A DNA stretch of 54,478 nt, taken from the NCBI GenBank assembly GCA_002796325.1, contig PCXA01000008.1:1-54478 (forward strand), read 5' to 3'. Source of the stretch: Deltaproteobacteria bacterium CG11_big_fil_rev_8_21_14_0_20_47_16 (GTDB lineage: Bacteria; UBA10199; GCA-002796325; 1-14-0-20-47-16). Positions within the stretch are counted from its first letter, which is position 1. Each line of letters begins with the position of its first letter. Below the pieces are notes generated by a model. That model was not told the DNA's origin. It saw only the letters and a program-made list of their open reading frames with translations, and did no database searches. The translations under genes and the position numbers were made by a program. Positions 16,563 through 25,900 of this stretch are shown here, one piece after another.

Positions 16563-17881
16563 TACTTTTTCCTCTTCTTCCAATTTTTAATATTAACCTG
16601 ACGACCACGTGCAATTGCCAATGAGTTGGATGGCACATTTTGGGTTACAACAGACCCTGCTGCAATTGTTGCTCCATCTTTAATAGTAACGGGTGCAACA
16701 AAAGCGACATCACTACCTACAAATACATTTTTCCCTATCTTGGTGCGATGCTTTTCTTTCCCATCATAATTGCATGTAATTGTTCCACACCCAATATTAC
16801 TATCTGCGCCCACATCAGCATCGCCGATATAGGTCAGATGATTAACTTTAGATCCCTTACCCAATTTGCTTTTTTTGATTTCCACAAAATTACCGATGCG
16901 CACATTTTCGGCCAGCTGTGCACCAGGACGCAGGCGACCAAACGGACCAATTACAGAACCGTCCCCTACGACAGAGTCTTGTATAACAGAGTACGCATGG
17001 ATAAACACATTCGCACCAATACGGGTATCGCCCATCAAACAAACACCTGGGCCAATATGACTGTCGGGCGAAATTTTCACCATGTCATCAATATATACAT
17101 TTTCAGGATCCACAATATCCACGCCCGCTCCCATGTGACGTATGGCAATTTGGAGTCGCTTTGTCCGATTAATTTTTGCAGCTTCTACGCGCGTATTCAT
17201 TCCCTGCAGTTCATCAGCACAGGCAGCTTGCACAACTGCAAAACGGTGACCTTGGTCATTAGCCATAGCCACTATATCAGGAAGGTAATATTCGTTCTGA
17301 GCGTTATGACAGCCTAGTTTTGCAATGGCAGACCGCAACCACGCCACATCTACACAATAAATGCCAGCGTTGACTTCATTGATTTCGAGTTCATCCTCAG
17401 TACAGTCCTTGGCTTCAACAATTCTTAATGCATACTCGCCAGCACTACTAATGACGCGCCCATATGCACCACCACATGACAACTTCATGGACAGCACAGA
17501 GCCCACAGCCGCGCTATCATGTACCTTCTCACATAATTGCATCATGGTGTTGGTTGATAAAAGTGGTACATCACCAGATAAAATCAGCACCTTCCCTGAT
17601 TTGGGAAGCTTACTTAGACCAACACGAACCGCATCACCTGAACCTGCTGGCTTAGATTGTACTGCAAAGCGACAATGATAATCCGCACAGGCCTCTTTAA
17701 AAATAGATTGATGGGTTGGCGAAACCACTAAAATGGTTTCCTTTGGGCGTAATTTTTGTGTGGCATCCAAAAGATAGTGTAGGGCCGGCCGCCCACAGAT
17801 GGGATAAAGCACCTTGCTGGATTTGGTTTTAAACCGACTGCTCTTACCGCCGGCCAAAATCATTGTATATAATGCAGACAT
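16562..17881 (-). CDS. glmU: Bifunctional GlmU: UDP-GlcNAc pyrophosphorylase / GlcN-1-P acetyltransferase
   Basis: Acetylates GlcN-1-P and joins the product to UTP, giving UDP-GlcNAc. The N-terminal uridyltransferase shows LAGGKSSRFKTKSSKVLYPI, and LSGDVPLL as the metal-binding segment. The C-terminal left-handed beta-helix carries repeated hexapeptides (IGANVFIHAYSVIQ; IGCGTITCNYDGKEKHRTKI), the latter around the acetyl-CoA site. Its 439 residues are slightly below the 450-460 of many homologues. It heads the glmU-glmS-pcrA operon, with GGGGGG before the ATG and a promoter at 17904-17931, so GlmS and GlmU are made together. Confidence 0.96.
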   Translation of the reverse strand: MSALYTMILAGGKSSRFKTKSSKVLYPICGRPALHYLLDATQKLRPKETILVVSPTHQSIFKEACADYHCRFAVQSKPAGSGDAVRVGLSKLPKSGKVLILSGDVPLLSTNTMMQLCEKVHDSAAVGSVLSMKLSCGGAYGRVISSAGEYALRIVEAKDCTEDELEINEVNAGIYCVDVAWLRSAIAKLGCHNAQNEYYLPDIVAMANDQGHRFAVVQAACADELQGMNTRVEAAKINRTKRLQIAIRHMGAGVDIVDPENVYIDDMVKISPDSHIGPGVCLMGDTRIGANVFIHAYSVIQDSVVGDGSVIGPFGRLRPGAQLAENVRIGNFVEIKKSKLGKGSKVNHLTYIGDADVGADSNIGCGTITCNYDGKEKHRTKIGKNVFVGSDVAFVAPVTIKDGATIAAGSVVTQNVPSNSLAIARGRQVNIKNWKKRKK

Positions 17882-17903
17882 TTGCCCCCCAGTGGGCCAT
17901 CCG

Positions 17904-17931
17904 ATTACACTGCCATCTGGACGAGGGTCAA
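17904..17931 (-). promoter_or_regulatory. Sigma70 promoter of glmU-glmS-pcrA
   Basis: Minus strand: TTGACC (17926-17931), a 16-base spacer and TGTAAT (17904-17909), giving a leader of about 16 bases to the glmU ATG at 17881. Both boxes match five of six consensus positions. Confidence 0.55.
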
Positions 17932-18036
17932 GGCAATTGGCGGCATTTTATGATATTTTTGGCCTTGCTGTGACTGTGGCCCCATGCTAGGCCGCGGTCA
18001 GTTGATTTACAAAACCACCTGTAGAAAGGACATCAT

Positions 18037-18471
18037 ATGGCCAGCTTAAATCGTGTAATGCTCATTGGAAACTTGGGAGCCGATCCCGAAGTGCGTTACA
18101 CCCCGGGTGGCCAGCCAGTGGCAACATTCAACATTGCCACAACCGAACGTTGGACAGACAAAGGTGGCCAAAAGCAGGAAAAGACAGAATGGCACCGCAT
18201 TGTGGTCTGGGGTAAACAAGCTGAAAATTGCAAAGAATACTTAAGTAAGGGTCGCCCCGTCTTTATTGAAGGACGTCTTCAAACTCGCGAATGGAACGAC
18301 AAAGAAGGTAAAAAGCGTTGGACCACAGAAGTTGTCGCCAGCTTGGTTCAGTTTCTAGGAACCCGCAGTGGCAGCGATCGCCCATCAAGCGGCGCAGATG
18401 CTGGGCCCAGCATGTCCGCTGGAGCTGACAATGTGCCTGGATTCGACGTTAACGAAGACGTTCCATTTTAA
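18037..18471 (+). CDS. ssb: Single-stranded DNA-binding protein
   Basis: Coats single-stranded DNA in replication, repair and recombination. The OB fold occupies residues 1-108, starting [20 protein letters not shown] and including [14 protein letters not shown] and [18 protein letters not shown] short flexible linker and an acidic C-terminal tip follow; the tip reads NEDVPF instead of the common DDIPF but keeps the acidic-hydrophobic-Pro-Phe end that recruits partner enzymes. The ribosome binding site AAAGGA precedes the ATG. It is divergent from glmU, and its stop shares TTAA with that of the DUF3187 gene. The 144-residue length is typical. Confidence 0.96.
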   Translation: MASLNRVMLIGNLGADPEVRYTPGGQPVATFNIATTERWTDKGGQKQEKTEWHRIVVWGKQAENCKEYLSKGRPVFIEGRLQTREWNDKEGKKRWTTEVVASLVQFLGTRSGSDRPSSGADAGPSMSAGADNVPGFDVNEDVPF

Positions 18472-19523
18472 CGTTTTGCCCACATATCACCTTGGTATCG
18501 TTTCTTCTCAAACAGATCAAACGACACGCCTACATTTAAAAAAGCAGTAAAATCCACACTGGGACCAGCAGAGTTGACATCCTCTGCAAATCCGAGCTGC
18601 CAGTGGAATTCCTTGAAAGCCCCACTGTAAGGGTAACGCCCTTGGATACCCACGATCATGTCCATGGATTGACCATCCCAGCGGCTCACGTTCATGCCAT
18701 TAAAGAGCGGTGTGCTGCCGTATAATTCAACCACACCCGAATAGCGCTGCGTAAAACTAATTTCGCCTGCAGCCATCCAATTAAAATATCCAAAACTCAT
18801 GTTGTTATTAAGAGCACCCAACCCCACAGTCACAAATTGCTGCCCGTTTATATAAGCATGAAAACGACCCCACGACTTTTGCAATGCAAAACCCAATCCT
18901 GGATCCCATGTTCCACTGCCTGTGCCTTTAGATGGTTTACCAGTGGGTGCCTTAATTAAGAACATCCACGAAATGGCGGGCATTACAGGCCCTTCATCGG
19001 CAATCTGTCCTTTCACACGGAAACTGATGTCTGAAAGTGAGAAAGCCGTTTCAGTGAATGAATAAATGATTGCGCCACCACGACTCACCTGCGCCTGGAA
19101 TTGATTGTTAGGCACCAATTCGCGTCCGCCATTCGGAAAACCAAAAAACTTGTGATAGTCTTGAATAAAGGGATCTAAAAACCCCGAAGACGTTTTAATA
19201 AATGGAATCTCCAGCCCCACTTCAATTCCAAATGGAAGACCGTAGTCAAAATTGAGCGCAGTACGTAATTCCTCCATATCCATTGTTTCAGATAATCCAT
19301 TTCCCGACGCAACATTATAAACATTTGAATACATGCTTGTAATTTCAGCACGTAAAAATCCTTCCGGCAAAGCGGTAGCCGTTGTGGGACGCAATGCTGC
19401 AAACAGAAGATACATGGGGTTGGCATTGCGATAGGGGAATGGTCCCAAGGCCTCATAATATTTGGCATTTCCAGTGACTGGAATAGAAAGAATAACCAAT
19501 ATCATTAAGAAGATTTTTTTCAC
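18468..19523 (-). CDS. DUF3187-family exported protein, probable outer membrane barrel
   Basis: A 351-residue exported protein beginning with a GTG-initiated signal peptide ([20 protein letters not shown]). The mature start [17 protein letters not shown] is the hallmark I associate with DUF3187 proteins. The rest is rich in aromatic residues in alternating patterns ([29 protein letters not shown]), as in a large outer-membrane beta-barrel. The GTG overlaps the manC stop (GTGA). It is the last gene of trxB-manC-DUF3187. Function is unknown; the link with a sugar-nucleotide enzyme may hint at envelope polysaccharide, but only by proximity. Confidence 0.75.
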   Translation of the reverse strand: MKKIFLMILVILSIPVTGNAKYYEALGPFPYRNANPMYLLFAALRPTTATALPEGFLRAEITSMYSNVYNVASGNGLSETMDMEELRTALNFDYGLPFGIEVGLEIPFIKTSSGFLDPFIQDYHKFFGFPNGGRELVPNNQFQAQVSRGGAIIYSFTETAFSLSDISFRVKGQIADEGPVMPAISWMFLIKAPTGKPSKGTGSGTWDPGLGFALQKSWGRFHAYINGQQFVTVGLGALNNNMSFGYFNWMAAGEISFTQRYSGVVELYGSTPLFNGMNVSRWDGQSMDMIVGIQGRYPYSGAFKEFHWQLGFAEDVNSAGPSVDFTAFLNVGVSFDLFEKKRYQGDMWAKR

Positions 19524-20425
19524 GATAACGTTTGCTTTCGAAGATGATCACGTACTTCATTGCCAATATGTACGGTACCAGAATCCACAAGCATTTTTAA
19601 GCTTTCCCATGTACCAACGTCATTCCATCCGAACTCTGCGGGAATAACCAAACACCGATGTGACTTTTCCATAACACCATAGTCAATTGAAACGGAATCC
19701 ACCTCTTTAAAGAAACGCCCAATCTCCTTTGGAGTCGGCAGTTGTGCTCCCCACTGTAATGATTGCAATAGCTGATACACTACAGGTAGATGCTTTCTCA
19801 TTTCATCCAGTATACTGCGAGTTTGCCATACAAACATGCCACTATTCCAGACAAAGCGCTTTGCATCCAAGTACTGCCGCGCTGTTTCGCGATCTGGCTT
19901 TTCAACAAAGCGACTCACCCGAAATACACCTCCACCCAAATCTTCACCCTGTTCGATGTATCCATAATCTGATGATGGCCATGTAGGCGTTATGCCTAGT
20001 GTCACTAAGCTGTCTGAACCTGCAGCAGTATCAATTGCTTTCTGTAAGGTTATAATAAAACCCGTGTTGTCCAAGATTACATGGTCGGATGGTAGAATAA
20101 CCATGATCGACTCTGGATCCATGCGATTGAGAGCCGCAGCAGCCAATGCAATTGCAGGTGCAGTATTCTTCTTTTTTGTTTCACCAATAATATGATCTGG
20201 ATTCATTTCAGATAAGTGAGATTTCACCAACTCACAATATTTGGCATTTGTGGCCACCCACCAGTCTTCTGAAGAAATAACGGATTGAATGCGAGCTGCC
20301 GTTTGGCGAATGAGACTGTCTTCCCCAACCAATGGCAAAAACTGCTTTGGTTTTTCAGGTGTGGATAACGGCGCAAAGCGAGTCCCCTCGCCTCCTGCCA
20401 AAATGAGTGCATAGACAGACGCCAT
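19520..20425 (-). CDS. manC: Mannose-1-phosphate guanylyltransferase
   Basis: Makes GDP-mannose from mannose-1-phosphate and GTP for envelope polysaccharide and glycosylation. The nucleotide-binding motif is LILAGGEGTRFAPLS followed by KPKQFLPL. VILPSDHV supplies the metal-binding Asp, and VEKPDR and WNSGMFVW are family signatures. At about 301 residues it contains only the transferase domain and lacks the C-terminal cupin phosphomannose isomerase found in long ManC. The ATG at 20425 is preferred because GGAGGGGG lies just before it; an in-frame TTG seven codons upstream would overlap the trxB stop. It is cotranscribed with trxB and the DUF3187 gene. Confidence 0.9.
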   Translation of the reverse strand: MASVYALILAGGEGTRFAPLSTPEKPKQFLPLVGEDSLIRQTAARIQSVISSEDWWVATNAKYCELVKSHLSEMNPDHIIGETKKKNTAPAIALAAAALNRMDPESIMVILPSDHVILDNTGFIITLQKAIDTAAGSDSLVTLGITPTWPSSDYGYIEQGEDLGGGVFRVSRFVEKPDRETARQYLDAKRFVWNSGMFVWQTRSILDEMRKHLPVVYQLLQSLQWGAQLPTPKEIGRFFKEVDSVSIDYGVMEKSHRCLVIPAEFGWNDVGTWESLKMLVDSGTVHIGNEVRDHLRKQTLS

Positions 20426-20439
20426 TCCCCCTCCAAAAC

Positions 20440-21375
20440 TCAATGATTTTTATGTTCTGCCAAATAGCGTTCGGCATCAAGCGCTGCCATACACCCAGTA
20501 CCAGCAGCTGACACCGCCTGACGGTAGTAGCTATCTTGCACATCACCACATGCAAACACACCCGGAATATCCGTAGTCGTACGATATGGATTGGGAACAA
20601 TGTATCCTTTTTCGTCCAGTTTGAGCTGTCCTTTGAAAAGCGACGTGTTGGGCACATGGCCAATCGCCACAAAACATCCATCACATTTAAGTTCACTCAA
20701 CTCATTGGTCTTGAGATTTTTTAATTTCACTGCGCTCAACTTGCCGCTGCCATCGTCTATAAAGTCTTCAACAGCTGTATCCCAAATCCACTGAATTTTT
20801 TTATTATCAAATGCACGCTGCTGCATGGCTTTAGAAGCACGCAAGGTATCACGACGATGAATCACTGTTACTTTACTGGCAAACTTGGTCAAAAAGGTAG
20901 CCTCTTCCAACGCAGTATCACCACCACCCACAACAGCCACTTCCAACCCTTTAAAGAAAAATCCGTCACAGGTAGCGCAGGCTGAAACACCATGACCCAT
21001 CAGTTTCTTTTCGGAAGGCAATCCCAACAGTCGGGCACTTGCACCTGTTGAAATGATAATCGTATCTGCAGTCAGTTCATTTTTCCCGAGGGTAATTTTC
21101 TTAGGCGTTGCCTTTAAATCAACGACGGTCACATCCCCTGCCAAAAATTCGGTCCCAAAGCGCGCTGCCTGCTCACGAAACGCCATCATCATGTCAGGAC
21201 CCAAAATCCCCTTTGGAAATCCAGGATAATTTTCAACCTCAGTTGTAATGGTTAATTGACCACCTGGCTGCATGCCCTCAATTACCAAGGGCTTCAGGTC
21301 AGCGCGTGCCGCGTAAATCGCCGCGGTTAAACCTGCTGGACCCGACCCCAAAATGACCACCTCATGATGCGACAT
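20440..21375 (-). CDS. trxB: Thioredoxin reductase
   Basis: NADPH-dependent flavoenzyme that keeps thioredoxin reduced in the cytoplasm. The FAD-binding Rossmann motif is VILGSGPAGLTAAIYAARA, and QPGGQLTITTEVENYPGFP is a strong TrxB signature. The redox-active disulphide is CATC in SACATCDGFFF. The NADPH domain has VAVVGGGDTALEEA and HRRDTLRASK, and the C-terminal FAD contact is VFACGDVQD. It is 311 residues, the normal length. The ribosome binding site AGGAG precedes the ATG. It heads the trxB-manC-DUF3187 unit. Confidence 0.97.
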   Translation of the reverse strand: MSHHEVVILGSGPAGLTAAIYAARADLKPLVIEGMQPGGQLTITTEVENYPGFPKGILGPDMMMAFREQAARFGTEFLAGDVTVVDLKATPKKITLGKNELTADTIIISTGASARLLGLPSEKKLMGHGVSACATCDGFFFKGLEVAVVGGGDTALEEATFLTKFASKVTVIHRRDTLRASKAMQQRAFDNKKIQWIWDTAVEDFIDDGSGKLSAVKLKNLKTNELSELKCDGCFVAIGHVPNTSLFKGQLKLDEKGYIVPNPYRTTTDIPGVFACGDVQDSYYRQAVSAAGTGCMAALDAERYLAEHKNH

Positions 21376-21433
21376 ATTATCTCCTGTATATTATAGATGA
21401 GGCGCTGGGGTTAGCTGATTTAACGGGCACTGG

Positions 21434-22969
21434 TCAACCAAAAGCTTGTAGACGATCCAGCTGCCTGAACTGAATGGCCTCGGCAAGATGCTCTTTGCAC
21501 AGAAGATCTGCACCCGCCAAATCTGCAATTGTCCGCGCCACACGCAACATACGATGGTAACCACGCGCACTCCACTTGCCTGATGTCATGAGACGGTCAA
21601 CTAGCTGCCGTGACGGCATATCCAAGAAGCAATACTGATCCAAATCTTGTGATGGGATATGCGCATTCAATCGCGCACCTGATCCAAATCGCTGTGCCTG
21701 AATCTTGCGACATCTCACAACTTCCATCCGCAATTTTTCAGATGTCAGGTCTGATGGGCCATCCAGCAGCGCATCAGGCGTAACTGGTTGAAGCATGACC
21801 TGCAAATCAATACGATCCAAGAGCGGGCCAGAGACACGACGTCGATACCCCAACAATTGGGGCATACTGCACTGACAGGCCACCTTGGAATGACCATAAT
21901 AACCACACGCACAGGGATTCATTGCTGCAATTAATTGAAAGCACGCAGGAAACAGCGCCCGCTGATTTGCACGATTAACCGCAATATATCCTGATTCCAA
22001 CGGTTCACGCAGCGCCTCCAGCACATCACGTGGATATTCTGGCAATTCATCCATAAACAAAACACCATTATGAGCCAAAGATACTTCACCCGGCATGGGA
22101 ACAAGCCGCCCACCGCCACAAATTGCCGCAGCAGATGAATTGTGATGGGGTGCACGAAATGGCGGGGAGACAATAACCGACTGTTGAGGCGACAACTTCC
22201 CTGCGACACTATAGATGCGCGATGTATCCAGTGATTGTTCAATGCTCAACGGGGGCAGCAATGATGGCAGGCGTTCTGCCAACATGGTTTTACCACTACC
22301 CGGGGATGACACCATCAGCATATTGTGTCCACCCGCTGCGGCAATCAAAAGCGCACGCTTGGCAAACTCTTGCCCGCGAACATCTGCCAAGTCTGGAAGT
22401 GGCGTCTGCAGCTGTATAACCTCTGGCACATCACACTCAGGGAGTGTTCCACTTTCCAAATAGTGCAATACTTGTTGAAGCGTCTTCACACCCACAATCG
22501 GCACATCTGGCACCAATCGCGCTTCATGCATATTACTCATGGGAACAATGATGCCACGCAACTCACCGGACCGAACGCGTTCACGCGCCGCCATCACCAT
22601 TGGCAAAATGCCCGGCAGGTGTAGCACATCCCCCTTCAATGAGAGCTCGCCTACTACCAAATATCCATCTACGCTGAGCGGCTGTAAAATTTCCGATGCC
22701 ACTAAAAGTCCCAATGCAATTGGTAAATCAAAAAAGGCACCTGACTTTTTCCACTGCGCGGGTGCCAGATTTACCGTAACTTTACGTGACAACAACTGAA
22801 TACCACTATTGCGAATAGCAGCAGTAACCCGCTCCTTACTTTCCCTAACCGCCGCCTCAGGCATTCCCACAATCTGCCAACCTGGCAGTCCACTCGAGAT
22901 ATCAACTTCAACTTCTACTTTCTGAACATCCATTCCCAAAATACCCGACGCATGAATCTGTGCCAACAT
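21434..22969 (-). CDS. comM: ComM/YifB family AAA+ ATPase (Mg-chelatase-like)
   Basis: A 511-residue protein of the YifB/ComM family. ComM homologues form hexameric helicases that drive branch migration during integration of transforming DNA. The N-terminal Lon-protease-like ChlI domain (about 1-165) includes VEVEVDISSGLPGWQIVGMP. The Mg-chelatase-type AAA+ domain follows, with Walker A SPGSGKTMLAERLP, the stretch FRAPHHNSSAAA, Walker B NGVLFMDELPEY, and a cysteine-rich segment with MNPCACGYYG. The C-terminal part carries ARGYHRMLRVARTIADL. The ribosome binding site GGGAGG precedes the ATG. It stands alone, divergent from the addB-like gene. Confidence 0.92.
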   Translation of the reverse strand: MLAQIHASGILGMDVQKVEVEVDISSGLPGWQIVGMPEAAVRESKERVTAAIRNSGIQLLSRKVTVNLAPAQWKKSGAFFDLPIALGLLVASEILQPLSVDGYLVVGELSLKGDVLHLPGILPMVMAARERVRSGELRGIIVPMSNMHEARLVPDVPIVGVKTLQQVLHYLESGTLPECDVPEVIQLQTPLPDLADVRGQEFAKRALLIAAAGGHNMLMVSSPGSGKTMLAERLPSLLPPLSIEQSLDTSRIYSVAGKLSPQQSVIVSPPFRAPHHNSSAAAICGGGRLVPMPGEVSLAHNGVLFMDELPEYPRDVLEALREPLESGYIAVNRANQRALFPACFQLIAAMNPCACGYYGHSKVACQCSMPQLLGYRRRVSGPLLDRIDLQVMLQPVTPDALLDGPSDLTSEKLRMEVVRCRKIQAQRFGSGARLNAHIPSQDLDQYCFLDMPSRQLVDRLMTSGKWSARGYHRMLRVARTIADLAGADLLCKEHLAEAIQFRQLDRLQAFG

Positions 22970-23067
22970 GTAGCCTCCCTAAATATGAACAGCAGTGACC
23001 AGATTTTGGACAAAATCCACAGCACAATCGCCATATAGAGAGTATTTCAAACACCATGCCATTCATC

Positions 23068-23095
23068 TTGACTATGGCGTATGCTGGATTATCTT
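23068..23095 (+). promoter_or_regulatory. Candidate promoter for the addB-like gene, possibly leaderless
   Basis: TTGACT (23068-23073), a 16-base spacer and TATCTT (23090-23095). A start point seven bases on would fall at the ATG at 23102, so the message may be leaderless. This fits the absence of any ribosome binding site there. Confidence 0.35.
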
Positions 23096-23101
23096 CTAAC
23101 C

Positions 23102-25630
23102 ATGTCACTTACTCTTTGGACTGAACATGGGAACGGATACCGCTCACCAACCTTTTTCAAGCGCATCGCCCAAAGCCTGTCGAATTCCAAAAAGCCTGCC
23201 CGCTATATTGTGCCCAATCTCGCTATGAAGCGTCGGGCTGAAGCACTCTGCATGACAGAAGGCATCTTGTTTGGACCGTGCATCCTAAGTCACATGGAGT
23301 GGTGCACAACACTTGCAGATGATACGTGGCCACAAATTTCGGATGCCCATCGTCGCCACATCATAATCGAACTGATTAGTACATTGCCCTTGGCCTACTT
23401 TCACCCCACCCCACCCCTTCATGGTTTGGCGGACATTTTGATCCAAGGAATTGCATCTGCATTACACGCAAACTTAAATCCAAAGACACTCGCAATTCTT
23501 GCCAAGGAATTTGGACAAGAACGGGAACAAGATCTATCCCTTGTCTTTGAGGCGTACCTTGATCGCCTTCATAAAGCGACCCTGCGCGACACTCACCAAC
23601 ACCCACAACTGGCACTCGAACACCTTCAAAATAATTCAACCATTACCGACCACCGCTTGATTCTGGACATGGGAATGCAGCCAATGCCTATTCTTTGGGA
23701 GATTCTGAGAGTCATTAACCAACAGTCAGATTGTGATCTACATGTGATTGCTCCAGAACACTTGCGTTTCACAGCCGAAAGTCGCCTTGCAACAGAGGCT
23801 CGTGAAATTTCATCTGATGAATGGATACATCGCAACACAGCCACTCAACACCTCATACAAGCTCCTAATGTGACTGCAGAATATCGATGGGCAGCATCAC
23901 TACTTTCAAAGCTCGTATCTCAAAAATCAGCCGACCAAGTGCGAGTGATTACAACCCATAACGATCCCTTTTTGTGGTGGGATCATTGCAAAGACAACGG
24001 CCTATTACCCAAAACACCACTACCCGTATCTCTATCCAACTCGCCACTTTCAGCGCCATGGTATGATTCACAAACATGGGAAGAGGCCCCGCAATCTCAG
24101 GAATTGAAAGAGTGGCATCGCTGGTGGCAAAATCGGCTATACCCAGAACAACGTGTTAGCGATCTTCAAAAGCATCTACCAAGAAATCCCTATGCAGCAC
24201 GGGCATTAGATACCATTGCTCAATGGGAATATCGATGGACACAAAGTCGCGCACTCTTTGGTGATACTACTTCATTAACGCAAGACGCATTACAAAATAT
24301 GATTGAGCCAATGTTACAGAGTAGTGCCCACATTAGCGAACGTGAATTCCCCTACACGCCCAGCACACTACATGATTTTTTAGGCGACCCTGTTGAGGCC
24401 ATCGTTATTCTTGATGCAACCCAATCAGCATTTCCCAGCATTACTGCATCACCATTCTTTAGACGAGCAGCGTTTTTTCCAACAGATCCCAATACCACTC
24501 AACTGCAAGACGCATTCCCAAACGCTGACAACTTACTTGCACAAGCGCTCGCCTCATGGACGCGTCTTCAGGGCATTGCTTCAGAAGTGACTGGCATATT
24601 TTCTGGAACGTCGGACAGTGGTAGCGAACAATTGCCAAGCCTATTGTTTGATGCTGAGAAGCAAAATATATCTATCGAAATGCCAACAGCACAGACAAAA
24701 ACTAACCCACTACCCAGCACACTGCTTCAGGCTCCCGACACAATCGCTCACGTTCATTCCCGCTATCAACATCACCAATTCAGCGTTACAGAACTCGAAA
24801 CATTCTCTGCATGTACATTTCGTCATTTTGCAAAATATATCCTCAACATTTCAATTCCAGATGAAGACACTCCCGAATTGCAGGCAAAAGATGAGGGCGG
24901 GTTGATCCACCGCCTATTGGAACGATATTATAAGGAAACCCCAAACACCGCACCTGATCGTAAGCAACTCGAGCAGTTATTGCAGCAACTCCTGCCCACC
25001 CCCACCACTCTACAACGCATCCAGATGGATCAAATCCTTACTGTTGCCCTCTCTGCCATTCAATTTGATCAGGCAGAGCGTTCTCGGCACGCATCTGCAG
25101 CGCTGACACCCACCCATTTTGAATGGAGTTTTGGCAAAGATCCACAAGCTGTCACCATTCATGATAGCCTCGGACACAGTATTCAAGTACAAGGCAAAAT
25201 TGACCGCATTGATATCGATCCCAAAACACAGCGCATGTTAATCATGGATTATAAATTTAAAAAAACAGGCTCCGTTATTGCCGATATTAAAAATGGTCGC
25301 CATCTGCAGCTCCCCATTTATGTACTGGCAGCACAAACCATCTTTCCTGACTATCGCATTCTGGGGGCACTTCTATTCGATCTAAAATTGACCCAACGTT
25401 CTTACGGGATTGCCCATCGCTCAGAAGCTGAGTTTTTGGGAATATCGACACGCCTTAAATCGCTAATTAAAGAGGACGATTGGGATGGCCTGATCCAAAC
25501 AGCAACAGATCATGCGCTACGATACGCACAAACCATTTCATCTGGCACAATCCCTATTCAGGACCACCAATGTGAATATTGCGACTGGCTGGGCCTGCTC
25601 CCTTGGGAATATCAATCTGTTAAAAGGTAG
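23102..25630 (+). CDS. AddB-like protein with C-terminal PD-(D/E)XK nuclease domain
   Basis: An 842-residue protein of the AddB / RecB-nuclease superfamily, part of the double-strand-break end-processing complex. The N-terminal half is a degenerate helicase-like region without a clear Walker A (AddB proteins often have inactive helicase motifs, but commonly keep a P-loop). The nuclease domain begins VTELETFSACTFRHFAKY. The active site is KIDRIDID then LIMDYKFKK, with a downstream LQLPIYVLAAQ motif. Iron-sulphur cysteines appear as one Cys in FSACTF and a pair in CEYC, but the usual fourth Cys is absent. It lies 270 bases upstream of the kinase gene. An alternative ATG at 23081 adds seven residues. 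Its length is less than the roughly 1150 of Bacillus AddB. Confidence 0.75.
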   Translation: MSLTLWTEHGNGYRSPTFFKRIAQSLSNSKKPARYIVPNLAMKRRAEALCMTEGILFGPCILSHMEWCTTLADDTWPQISDAHRRHIIIELISTLPLAYFHPTPPLHGLADILIQGIASALHANLNPKTLAILAKEFGQEREQDLSLVFEAYLDRLHKATLRDTHQHPQLALEHLQNNSTITDHRLILDMGMQPMPILWEILRVINQQSDCDLHVIAPEHLRFTAESRLATEAREISSDEWIHRNTATQHLIQAPNVTAEYRWAASLLSKLVSQKSADQVRVITTHNDPFLWWDHCKDNGLLPKTPLPVSLSNSPLSAPWYDSQTWEEAPQSQELKEWHRWWQNRLYPEQRVSDLQKHLPRNPYAARALDTIAQWEYRWTQSRALFGDTTSLTQDALQNMIEPMLQSSAHISEREFPYTPSTLHDFLGDPVEAIVILDATQSAFPSITASPFFRRAAFFPTDPNTTQLQDAFPNADNLLAQALASWTRLQGIASEVTGIFSGTSDSGSEQLPSLLFDAEKQNISIEMPTAQTKTNPLPSTLLQAPDTIAHVHSRYQHHQFSVTELETFSACTFRHFAKYILNISIPDEDTPELQAKDEGGLIHRLLERYYKETPNTAPDRKQLEQLLQQLLPTPTTLQRIQMDQILTVALSAIQFDQAERSRHASAALTPTHFEWSFGKDPQAVTIHDSLGHSIQVQGKIDRIDIDPKTQRMLIMDYKFKKTGSVIADIKNGRHLQLPIYVLAAQTIFPDYRILGALLFDLKLTQRSYGIAHRSEAEFLGISTRLKSLIKEDDWDGLIQTATDHALRYAQTISSGTIPIQDHQCEYCDWLGLLPWEYQSVKR

Positions 25631-25874
25631 ATTGATCAGAAATGATGTCGGTACTGGGTAGAGTATCAGTCTTGAGTTTCAGATAAGAAAAAGTAGTCAG
25701 GCAATGCGAGTGATGTCAAATCTATGTGGTCATGAGACGCAATAAATTCGTATAAAAATCAAGCTGTTCGAGACTCTATTTTCATAGAACCCGTCACTTG
25801 TGGGTATTTATTAACCACATATGGTGAAATTTTACAATTTCTAAAAAAATTGGCACAAAATATATTAAATACGA

Positions 25875-25880
25875 TATAAT
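25875..25880 (+). promoter_or_regulatory. Perfect -10 box upstream of the kinase gene
   Basis: TATAAT at 25875-25880 lies 20 bases before the kinase ATG, within very AT-rich sequence. A TTGGCA is present upstream, but at a poor 19-base spacing. The 270 bases from 25631 to 25900 otherwise show no gene, only imperfect dyads such as TGTGG/CCACA near 25800. The kinase gene therefore probably has its own promoter separate from addB. Confidence 0.45.
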
Positions 25881-25900
25881 AAGAACGTCAAAATAACGAT

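Noticed and set aside
16560-16620. glmS ribozyme
   Set aside because: glmS starts within the glmU stop codon, so there is no leader for the ribozyme.
16640-17317. Open frame of 225 codons on the plus strand, antisense to glmU
   Set aside because: Unlikely residue composition rich in Cys, His and Thr, no ribosome binding site, and it lies wholly within a well-supported gene.
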